Of a stretch of DNA of 17,078 nucleotides, positions 7,138-13,676 are shown piece by piece (positions within the stretch are counted from its first letter, which is position 1; the number at the start of each line of letters is the position of its first letter). The stretch covers positions 1 through 17,078 of the forward strand of contig JASLXW010000026.1 in the NCBI GenBank assembly GCA_030740135.1, given 5' to 3'. Under the pieces are notes generated by a model, which was given only the letters and a program-made list of their open reading frames with translations, did no database searches and was not told where the DNA came from. The translations under genes were made by a program, and so were the position numbers. The stretch is from Nitrospinota bacterium. GTDB taxonomy: Bacteria > UBA8248 > JACPRG01.

Positions 7138-8022
7138 TTATTGCCTCCGTATCATCCCAAAGGAGAAGCCGCGAACCAGGTGTTTGTGAATCAAAATACC
7201 AATAACGATGAGGGGGATGGTCACGCCGATGGACATGGCGGACTGGAATCCGTAGAGCCTCCCCTCGCTGGCGCCTTCGAACTTGCTGAGCTGGACCGGC
7301 ATGGTTTGCGCATCGGCCGCTGTCATGACCAGGGCCAGGAGGTACTCGCTCCACGTCAAGATGAGAATGAACATGCACGTCGCCACGACACCTGACCGGA
7401 TAAGGGGGACAACGATGGTGAAAAATGCCCGGAGCTTGCTCGCCCCCAGGAGTTGGGCGGCCTGCTCCATCTCCTCCGGCACCTCATCGATGAAAGACTT
7501 GGTCATCCAGGCCGCGTAAGGGATGGTCGTGATCGTGTAGATGATGATCATCCCGTGCCAGGTGTCCAGAAATTTCAGCGTCGAATACCAGATCACGAGG
7601 GGGATGGCGATGACGATGGGGGGCATCATCCGGAGAACGAGGAGGTTGAACATCCGCTTTTCCGGGAGGATCTGATAGCGCGAGACCCCATAGGCCAACA
7701 GGAGTCCGATGGTCACGGAAAGGAGGGTCGCACTGCCCGCGATGACGACGCTGTTCCCCAAGGCCAGGAGGGGATCCAGGCTGATGGTGGGCAATACGAT
7801 GCCCGGACGGGCGATCATCTGGTATCCCATCCAGGTTATGTAGAAGTTCTCCAATGTAGGCGGAGATGGAAACCAGGTGGGCGGCCAGGTGTACCACTGC
7901 TCTGGGAGCTTGAACCCGGTCGTCACCATCCAATAGATGGGGATGATCGAGATGAGCAGCCAAAAAGAGAGCAGGGCATGTCGGACGCCTAAGAAAACCT
8001 TCCTCCGTGTGTCTCGCCTCAA
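7138..8022 (-). CDS. ABC importer permease (MalG/UgpE type)
   Basis: This 294-residue inner-membrane permease is of the binding-protein-dependent MalG class. A short basic N-terminus precedes the first membrane helix (about 15-35). Further hydrophobic segments lie near 88-112, 125-147, 155-172, 210-232 and the C-terminal region, about six in all. The cytoplasmic EAA loop, which docks on the ATPase, reads PEEMEQAAQLLGASKLRAFF (182-201). The start appears to be TTG at 8022 with GGAGGG eight bases upstream, located inside the end of the preceding permease gene (stop at 8027, gap of 4 bases). The tight spacing on both sides marks a single operon with the ATPase and the other permease. Confidence 0.93.
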   Translation of the reverse strand: MRRDTRRKVFLGVRHALLSFWLLISIIPIYWMVTTGFKLPEQWYTWPPTWFPSPPTLENFYITWMGYQMIARPGIVLPTISLDPLLALGNSVVIAGSATLLSVTIGLLLAYGVSRYQILPEKRMFNLLVLRMMPPIVIAIPLVIWYSTLKFLDTWHGMIIIYTITTIPYAAWMTKSFIDEVPEEMEQAAQLLGASKLRAFFTIVVPLIRSGVVATCMFILILTWSEYLLALVMTAADAQTMPVQLSKFEGASEGRLYGFQSAMSIGVTIPLIVIGILIHKHLVRGFSFGMIRRQ

Positions 8023-8026
8023 GATT

Positions 8027-8953
8027 TCAGCCCTCCGTCTTCGCGAACATCACGTCCAGGGACTGTTTCTGCCGCAGCAACGTCCGGATGGCGAAGTAGA
8101 TGATGGTCCCCACGAGCAGGAGGACGATGTAGCTCATGGCCGCCGCGTGCGAGACGTTCGCATACTCCCAGGCCGTCAGGTAGAGGTAGATGGGGATGGT
8201 CTCCGTGGCGGTCCCCGGCCCGCCTTGGGTGATGGTCCAGAACTTGGGGAACTCGGCCAGGGCTTCCAGGAATCTCAAGATGATCGCCAATAAAAGGACC
8301 GGTTTCAGAAGGGGCAGCGTCACGTGGGCGAAGATCTGGAACCGGCTGGCGCCCATGACCTGGGCGGCCTCGACGGGCTCCTTCGGCAAACTCACTAGGC
8401 CGGCCAGTATGATAATCATGACAAAGGGGGTCCAGTTCCAGACCTCGATCAGAACCATGGTGGCAAAGGCCGCGGTGGGGTCTCCCAGCCAGGAGATCCG
8501 GATGTCCCCGGGGACGAAGATGCTCAGCATCTGGTTGATGGGGCCGTCCTGGTAGAGGAGCATCTGAAAGGTGAAGCCGATGACCACGGGAACCGTGAGC
8601 ATCGGGATGATGAAGACCAGGTAGTAAAGGGCCCGGCCGCGGAAGGGTTTTTGAAGGAGATGGGCCAGGCCGAAGCCGAGGAGGAGAGTGAGGAGGGTCG
8701 AGAGCCCCGCGAAGATGAAAGACCTGACCAGCGCCCAGAGGAACCGCTCATCGGTGAGGGCCTCCCAAAAGACCTCAAGACCCACGAAGTTCGCGCTCCA
8801 CCAGGGTCCCAGGTAGGCCGTCCACTGATGGAGGGTGAGATAGATTTGGAGGAGGAGAACCGGGATCATGAACACGAGGGCGAGGACGAGGGGGGTGAGC
8901 GCCCCCCAACGGAGGATCCCGCCCTTTCGCCTGACCGGGGTTGCCTGGGCCAT
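8027..8953 (-). CDS. ABC importer permease (MalF/UgpA type)
   Basis: This 308-residue inner-membrane protein has about six hydrophobic helices (around 15-40, 77-101, 109-133, 163-188, 218-238 and 268-293). Its EAA loop, EPVEAAQVMGASRFQIFAHV (192-211), marks the permease family. It partners the MalG-type permease downstream to form the channel. The ATG at 8953 lacks a clear Shine-Dalgarno (only GAG upstream), unlike the other genes of the operon. Translation may therefore be weaker, or depend on the terminator-like hairpin just before it. Confidence 0.93.
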   Translation of the reverse strand: MAQATPVRRKGGILRWGALTPLVLALVFMIPVLLLQIYLTLHQWTAYLGPWWSANFVGLEVFWEALTDERFLWALVRSFIFAGLSTLLTLLLGFGLAHLLQKPFRGRALYYLVFIIPMLTVPVVIGFTFQMLLYQDGPINQMLSIFVPGDIRISWLGDPTAAFATMVLIEVWNWTPFVMIIILAGLVSLPKEPVEAAQVMGASRFQIFAHVTLPLLKPVLLLAIILRFLEALAEFPKFWTITQGGPGTATETIPIYLYLTAWEYANVSHAAAMSYIVLLLVGTIIYFAIRTLLRQKQSLDVMFAKTEG

Positions 8954-8975
8954 CTGTTTCTAACTCGAAAGAGGC

Positions 8976-9014
8976 AAAAAAGATCAGGCCCGGGGGCCGC
9001 GAGACCCCCGGGCC
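8976..9014 (-). terminator. Terminator-like hairpin between binding protein and permeases
   Basis: A 10-bp perfect GC stem (GGCCCGGGGG at 8987-8996 with CCCCCGGGCC at 9005-9014) has an 8-base loop. On the minus strand it is followed, after 5 bases, by six T (plus-strand A 8976-8981). It lies 17 bases past the binding-protein stop and about 23 bases before the permease start. In binding-protein importers such a structure commonly lets partial read-through reach the permeases. Confidence 0.65.
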
Positions 9015-9030
9015 CGGGTTCACACCGCGC

Positions 9031-10500
9031 TCAGCCTGCCTTCGGCACATCGACCTTGGGCATCGCGTTGCGGTACGCCTTCACGTCCTTCTTCATCCGC
9101 GATTTCCCGACCCGGCGGATGATCTTGTGCCAGTCCTTCTCGATGGCCTTCAAGGCCGCTCGGGGTTTGACGAGTCCGAGCCAGGCGTTCGAGATGTTCT
9201 TGTCGAGGGTGTCGTTGAACTCCTGCGCCCCCGTCGTACGGACCATCGGGGAGTTGATCTGCTGGTTGAGGTAAATGGCGTCCGTGCCGGCCGGCGTGTA
9301 GCCCTTGCGGACTTCGGGGTCTGAGAAGTGCTCCTTCCGCCAGGGGTCGTGCACGGTGCTGATAGACCCGCCGACGATGTAGGTGGAGTTGCGCCGCGAT
9401 GTCCACCACATGGCCAAGTGGGCCGCCGCGTCCTTGTTCTTGCCAAAATCATTCACCACAACGAGGGGCGGGCCGGCCGCACACGTCCGGGCGATCTTCC
9501 TCCCATTGGGCAGGACGTTCGCGGGCACGGCGCCATGGGCCCACTTCCCGGCCGACTTCGACTTCTTGGGGTTCTCCACGACGGGCAGAACGCCTCCCCA
9601 GTAAATGCTCTGGTAGGCCTTCGCCCCGCTGAGAAGCAGCCACATCTGGGAGGTCCCCCAGTTGTCGAGGTCCTTCTGGACGTATTTCTTCTCCGCGAGA
9701 TAGGCCTCGAGGGCCGCTTCGGCGGTGTCATTGTCGAAGTTCAAGGAAAGGTCGTCGTTGAAGGGGAAAAGCCCGTGGTTGTAGTAGTTGATGAAGAACC
9801 ACCAAAACCCCCAGCGCCTCGCCCGAAGGTTCCCGAAGCCGCTCATCTTGCTCGGGTCCGATCCGAAGTACGCGCCCTGATCGAGGTACTCCTTCCAGGT
9901 GGCGGCGAACTTCAGGGGGTACCCGTACTTGTCCGCGAAGCGCTTCTGGTGATCCGGATTTCCTAGGAGGTCTTTGCGGACAAAATACGTGTGGCAGTTC
10001 CCGTCGGTCACCAGCCCGATGGTCTTTCCCTCGATCTGAGACATCTCGGCAAACGTCCCCACGCTCGAATAGTCGAACTTGGCCGACTCCATGTAATCAT
10101 TGAGCGGCGCCGCGAGACCCCCGGTGTACAGGGTCGGGACGGTGTCGCTGTGGACGTGCAACAGGTCGATCTTTCCGGAGCGCGACACCATCTCCGCCAT
10201 GGCCCGCGAGGACAGTTGGGGGAAACCGATATCAATGGGTTTCCCAAGACCTATTCCCGTATGCTTCTTGAAGGCAGCCGCCAACTCCACCATTTCACCC
10301 TTGGAGTGGCCACCCCAGGCGACAAAGCTTAAGTCTACGTTCTTCTTCAGCTTTTTCGCTGACTCGATGATTCGAAGCTCATCGGGCCCGGGCTCGGGCA
10401 CCTTCGTGTAGGCATCGGCCTTGTTGATGCGGACAAACGGGCCCGCCGCCGCCATGGCCCCCGCGGCCGCTGTTCCCTTGAGAAACGTTCTGCGCTTCAT
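9031..10500 (-). CDS. ABC transporter solute-binding protein, Tat-exported (family 1 type)
   Basis: This 489-residue periplasmic binding protein resembles carbohydrate or polyol family-1 binding proteins. The N-terminus has a twin-arginine motif, RRTFLKG (3-9), followed by an alanine-rich hydrophobic stretch, so it should be exported folded through Tat. The mature part has FVAWGGHSKGEM, an aromatic-rich patch (WGFWWFFINYYNHGLFPF, about 228-245) likely near the ligand site, and the late HLAMWWTSRRNST segment. The ATG at 10500 has GGAGGAGGG upstream. It is the first gene of the importer set (binding protein, MalF, MalG, MalK types). The nearby cysteine hydrolases suggest a nitrogen-containing or aromatic ligand rather than a plain sugar, but that is inference. 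Confidence 0.92.
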   Translation of the reverse strand: MKRRTFLKGTAAAGAMAAAGPFVRINKADAYTKVPEPGPDELRIIESAKKLKKNVDLSFVAWGGHSKGEMVELAAAFKKHTGIGLGKPIDIGFPQLSSRAMAEMVSRSGKIDLLHVHSDTVPTLYTGGLAAPLNDYMESAKFDYSSVGTFAEMSQIEGKTIGLVTDGNCHTYFVRKDLLGNPDHQKRFADKYGYPLKFAATWKEYLDQGAYFGSDPSKMSGFGNLRARRWGFWWFFINYYNHGLFPFNDDLSLNFDNDTAEAALEAYLAEKKYVQKDLDNWGTSQMWLLLSGAKAYQSIYWGGVLPVVENPKKSKSAGKWAHGAVPANVLPNGRKIARTCAAGPPLVVVNDFGKNKDAAAHLAMWWTSRRNSTYIVGGSISTVHDPWRKEHFSDPEVRKGYTPAGTDAIYLNQQINSPMVRTTGAQEFNDTLDKNISNAWLGLVKPRAALKAIEKDWHKIIRRVGKSRMKKDVKAYRNAMPKVDVPKAG

Positions 10501-10622
10501 CTCATTCCCTCCTCCGGCTGGCCGCCCCCCTCCAGAAGGACCCCCCTCCTGGCGAATAAGAGCGGAAGGCTCAAAACTACCCTGGTTCGGACAGACATCA
10601 ACACCACTTCACGGATATCCAG

Positions 10623-10652
10623 AGTATACCCCAGTCGGCAACTCCGCCACAA
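10623..10652 (-). promoter_or_regulatory. Candidate promoter of the importer operon
   Basis: On the minus strand TATACT (10623-10628, 5/6 match to -10) lies 18 bases downstream of TTGTGG (10647-10652, weak -35). It is in the 217-base gap upstream of the binding-protein ATG, about 115 bases from it. A small palindrome, GGATATCC, lies just downstream. Motif match only. Confidence 0.45.
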
Positions 10653-10717
10653 CCCCGTTTTCCACGACCGGCCTTCCTACGTCGCCGCCCAGGCGGAACG
10701 AAGCCGGAACCCCACCC

Positions 10718-11452
10718 TCAATCGGGCCGCTTGGCCTCGGCGCCCGCCGCGATCTTCTCTTTGAACTCCTCGTTGGTCAGCGTCCAGCCCAGGCACCGGG
10801 CGACGTTCTGGAGGCCCAGGACGTGGAGGTCGTCGCCGTACATGCTGGCGACGCAATCGGACATCACGATCACCCGATAGTTTTTGTTGAAGGCGGTGAA
10901 GGCCGTGTTCATCACGCAGGTGTTCGTGTTGATGCCCATGAGACAAACGTTCTCAACGCCCAGGGACAAGAGCAGGCCTTCCAAATCCGTCCCCATGAAG
11001 CAGTCCAGGCGCTTTTTGTTGTCGATCACGTAGTCGCCTTCGGCGTAGAGGCTGGGGATGATCTCCGTCTGGACCGAGCCCATGATGTTGTGGTCGTCCA
11101 CGGTGCTTTTGCGCCCGGGGCTCAGGCGGTTCTTTTCGTCCTGGATGTCGTGGAGCGCCTTCCAGAAGGGGACCCGCATCCCCTCGCTGCCCAGGCCGAG
11201 AATCTTGCGGAAGACCAGCTTCACATGGATGATGGGAACGCCGTGGACGCGGGCGAAGTCGATGACGTCCTCAGCGGCCTTGATCACCCGCTCGGCGTCC
11301 TCCTCCGAGGCGGGCATGGTGGCCACCTCCGTGTCCAGGTGCCCCCGGTGCATGTCGATGGTGATGATGGCCGTCTTCTCGGGCGCCACGTGGAGCATAT
11401 CCATCAACGTATCGGTCATTTCCGAACGGTCGACGATCTCAACGGTTGCCAT
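10718..11452 (-). CDS. Isochorismatase-family cysteine hydrolase (copy 2)
   Basis: This hydrolase of the same fold as the 5344-5925 gene is longer (244 residues from the ATG at 11452) and clearly divergent in sequence, so it is not a recent duplicate. The triad is visible, counted from this ATG: Asp33 in AIITIDMHRG, Lys146 in DNKKRLDCFMGTDLE, and Cys179 in GINTNTCVMNTAF. The NTNTCV surrounding is typical of amidase or ureidohydrolase-like members. An in-frame GTG two codons earlier is possible, but the ATG sits seven bases after GGAGG and is preferred. It is followed by the importer operon after 265 bases and a promoter candidate, so it is probably transcribed separately or as a leader gene. 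Substrate unknown. Confidence 0.88.
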   Translation of the reverse strand: MATVEIVDRSEMTDTLMDMLHVAPEKTAIITIDMHRGHLDTEVATMPASEEDAERVIKAAEDVIDFARVHGVPIIHVKLVFRKILGLGSEGMRVPFWKALHDIQDEKNRLSPGRKSTVDDHNIMGSVQTEIIPSLYAEGDYVIDNKKRLDCFMGTDLEGLLLSLGVENVCLMGINTNTCVMNTAFTAFNKNYRVIVMSDCVASMYGDDLHVLGLQNVARCLGWTLTNEEFKEKIAAGAEAKRPD

Positions 11453-11517
11453 GTTCACACCTCCTCCAGTTCAGGGCGGGGACAAATCTCTCCCCCAGGC
11501 AACGGCAAGAACGGCAT

Positions 11518-11664
11518 TCACGACGCAAAGAACCACAATTCCACGATCAGGGCATGGATCGTAAAACCGATGGTCGCGCCGAGCCCCCCCACTCCGGCCT
11601 CCGGTTGATTGGTTGTCTCGTTTGGGCGCATCGCCGCCGGAGTCAGACGGCGAGCCTGCGCCAT
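11518..11664 (-). CDS. Possible small membrane peptide, 48 residues
   Basis: A frame from ATG 11664 to TGA 11518-11520 encodes a polar first half (MAQARRLTPAAMRPN...) and a hydrophobic C-terminal half (ATIGFTIHALIVELWFFAS) that could span a membrane once. The ribosome binding site is weak, and the start overlaps a promoter-like -10 element, so a leaderless or later start (Met at residue 12) would be needed. I do not recognise it. Apart from this and the promoter candidate, the 294-base gap shows nothing else. Confidence 0.25.
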   Translation of the reverse strand: MAQARRLTPAAMRPNETTNQPEAGVGGLGATIGFTIHALIVELWFFAS

Positions 11665-11690
11665 TTCATCACATCAAGGATGAATGTCAA
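11663..11690 (-). promoter_or_regulatory. Candidate promoter upstream of hydrolase copy 2
   Basis: A perfect TTGACA (11685-11690, minus strand) is followed after 16 bases by TGAAAT (11663-11668, 4/6 match to -10). It points toward the hydrolase start at 11452. The long leader of about 200 bases contains no obvious riboswitch-like architecture that I can recognise. Confidence 0.4.
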
Positions 11691-11746
11691 GCGGACGGGA
11701 TTCGGAAATTTTCCAAAGAGGATTCGCCGGTCCGGGACGCCCCGGC

Positions 11747-12847
11747 TCAGCGGTGCCGGAACCAGACCTGGTGCATTAAATCGCCGCGGGCGTTCACCCG
11801 GGCGCGGACCTGTTCGTACGAGAGTATCTTCCCGTCGGCGGTCTTGATCTCGACCGTCGCCTTTCCCGGCCGCGCTCCCTTCACACCCATCAGATTGATC
11901 GCCCGCCTGACGCTTTTGCCCGTCAGGGGGGCGGCGCCTTCAAACACGTCGATGGGCCGCCCGGCGGCGAAGAAGTAAATCTCCTCCCGGCCTTTGTTCT
12001 CATCCAGGCAGAGGAACTTCGGGGATGGAGGCGCCCAGACGGCCGTCCCCGCCGCAACGGGGTTTCCGATCGTCCGGTAACCAAATTTTCCTTCCGTGTT
12101 GGGGAACAATCGAAAGACCGCTCCGCCCGAGTCCACCTGAATCACATAGACATACGCCCTTCGGTTGGCCTTGAAATAGAGGCGGTAGTTGTCATCCTCA
12201 TAAAGGGTCATCCCGTCCCTCACCGGGTAACCCCGTCCGTTCGGGGCCTCGTAGAAAACGCCCGCGTCGAGGAGGGGCCGCTTCAGCCGCCCGGCCGGCG
12301 CGCCCGTGCTTTCAAGCCGGGGGAAGTCCCTGTCGATGAGGCCCCGGGTCGCGCGGTCCAGGGCGACGGTCAGGCTGTCCGCCGCGAGGACCGCGCCGTC
12401 TTTCACCTGAATCAACCGGCCGGAGATCAGGACGCCGGGACCGGAGGGAAGATACGTCCCCGTCACGATCCCCCCGACGCCGGCCTTCGAAAGGTCCGGC
12501 CGGGCCGACGGGTCGGCGTCGCCGAAGAGCTCGGCCTCCCGCAGGAGCTTTCTCAGCTGAAGGCGCTCGACAACGGAGAACCGTCCCCTGGACGCCCGCG
12601 CGAGCTCCGTCGCCAGGAGGTCGCCTAGGTGAAGCCCGAAAATGGAGGACTTCTTCCCGGGCTCCCCCCACCCTCCGCCCGCGGTGAACTCGACGACCCC
12701 CATCCGGATCCCGGCCGGGATCGTCCGGGCGAGCGCCGCCGCCAGCTTCCGGACGGAGCCGCGGAGGTCGGCGCGGGCAAAGCCGGGCAGGGACACGCAG
12801 ACGATAAAGACCGGAACGGCCAAAAGGAAAAATCTGCGCTTACTGAT
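11747..12847 (-). CDS. Exported CsgG/FlgO-like plus DUF4384 protein
   Basis: This is a two-domain envelope protein. The N-terminal part, from RMGVVEFTAGGG to about residue 170, with HLGDLLATELAR and FSVVERLQLRKLLREAEL, resembles the CsgG/FlgO/TolB-N fold of periplasmic or outer-membrane assembly proteins. The C-terminal part (YPVRDGMTLYEDDNYRLYF, AYVYVIQVDSGGAVFRLFPN, EEIYFFAAGRPIDVFE) is DUF4384, a domain often found beside caspase-like proteins. The conventional start is TTG at 12823 (358 residues), but that trims the basic end of a signal peptide. Extending upstream gives SKRRFFLLAVPVFIVCV...GFARA, whose first possible codon is ATC at 12847. That ATC overlaps the preceding stop and lies just after a perfect GGAGGTGAT Shine-Dalgarno. 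A non-AUG AUC start is therefore preferred here, tentatively. It overlaps the OmpA/CHAT gene, so the two are likely co-translated. Confidence 0.82.
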   Translation of the reverse strand: MSKRRFFLLAVPVFIVCVSLPGFARADLRGSVRKLAAALARTIPAGIRMGVVEFTAGGGWGEPGKKSSIFGLHLGDLLATELARASRGRFSVVERLQLRKLLREAELFGDADPSARPDLSKAGVGGIVTGTYLPSGPGVLISGRLIQVKDGAVLAADSLTVALDRATRGLIDRDFPRLESTGAPAGRLKRPLLDAGVFYEAPNGRGYPVRDGMTLYEDDNYRLYFKANRRAYVYVIQVDSGGAVFRLFPNTEGKFGYRTIGNPVAAGTAVWAPPSPKFLCLDENKGREEIYFFAAGRPIDVFEGAAPLTGKSVRRAINLMGVKGARPGKATVEIKTADGKILSYEQVRARVNARGDLMHQVWFRHR

Positions 12848-13214
12848 CCAGGATCACCTCCACCCGCCTGTTCAGGCGGCCGCCTTCGGGGGTCTCGTTC
12901 GTCGCCGCCGGACGGGTCTCGCCGAGGCCGACGGCGCGAAGGTTTTCGCGTCTCAGCCCGTGATTTCCGATCAGGTAGCGGACCACCGCAACCGCCCGGC
13001 GCTCGGACAGGGCGAGGTTGTATTCCCCGCTCCCCTTGGAATCCGTGTGGCCCTCGATCCGGAACTTCATGCCCCGGTGTCGGGTCAGGACCGAAAGGGC
13101 CTTCCCCAGCTCGAACAACTGACAGCGAGACCCCTTTTTCGGTGTGGCGGAGCCGGTCTCGAAGAGGATGTTCCGGAAGGTGAGCTTCCCTTCGCGCGTT
13201 CCGCCGATCCCCAT
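12840..13214 (-). CDS. OmpA-like peptidoglycan-binding domain (C-terminal part of the CHAT protein)
   Basis: The segment shows the OmpA/MotB C-terminal domain: LFETGSATPKKGS, the hallmark EGHTDSKGSGEYNLALSERRAVAVVRYL, then LGETRPAATNETPEGGRLNRRVEVILDQ. Such domains bind peptidoglycan, and the conserved Asp and Arg of the TDxxG...LSxxRA pattern are present. The first ATG is at 13214, but it has no Shine-Dalgarno. The frame extends upstream without any start codon and reads GDCPAVASRGIISHFVRVKT, typical linker sequence for a fused OmpA domain. Removing one C from the four-C run at 13282-13285 joins it to the CHAT reading frame, so I take it as the tail of one protein. The alternative is a separate small gene using ATG 13214. 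Confidence 0.8.
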   Translation of the reverse strand: MGIGGTREGKLTFRNILFETGSATPKKGSRCQLFELGKALSVLTRHRGMKFRIEGHTDSKGSGEYNLALSERRAVAVVRYLIGNHGLRRENLRAVGLGETRPAATNETPEGGRLNRRVEVILDQ

Positions 13215-13285
13215 CGTTTTGACGCGGACGAAGTGGGAGATGATGCCCCTCGACGCGACCGCCGGGCAGTCGCCGAGCCGAGGGG

Positions 13286-13674
13286 TCTTTGTAGGCCACC
13301 CTCTCCGGTGTTCTTTGGGCCGGGGCCGGGCGCGCCTCCGACCTGGGCTTGTCGCCCCCTCCGATCAGGATGAAGGGCGACCAGAAGAACGGATGCCGGT
13401 ATCCGGCCCGGATGACGTCTTCCCGCGCCCGGCGAAGCGCCGAGACCTTGTCGGCCCCGTTCTTGAGGTAAGAGAAGAACCGCTCGATCAGGAGGGTCGT
13501 GGACGCCTCGGCCACGCTCCAAAGCGAGACCAGGACGGACTTGGCCCCGGCGTACTGGAACGCCCGGCCCATCCTCATGACGCCCTCTCCGGCGACCTGC
13601 TTCCCCACGACCGTTTCGCACGCCGTGAGGGCGACGACATCGGCGTTGAGACGAAGGGTCATCGCCTCGCTCAA
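13286..13674 (-). pseudogene. CHAT domain, C-terminal segment with catalytic Cys (frameshifted from upstream part)
   Basis: This frame carries the second half of a CHAT (caspase-like) peptidase domain: VVALTACETVVGK with the catalytic Cys, GEGVMRMGRAFQYAGAKSVLVSLW, the ALRRAREDVIRAGYRHPFFW motif and SPFILIGGG at the domain end. It starts at a TTG (13674), but family-like sequence (DGKERDAFLTLSEAM) extends further upstream to the eight-G run, showing it continues the preceding gene. The same frame stays open to 12625, but beyond about 13285 it is in the wrong frame, overlapping the OmpA and DUF4384 genes. It is a fragment of one gene rather than a gene of its own. Confidence 0.75.
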
Positions 13675-13676
13675 CG

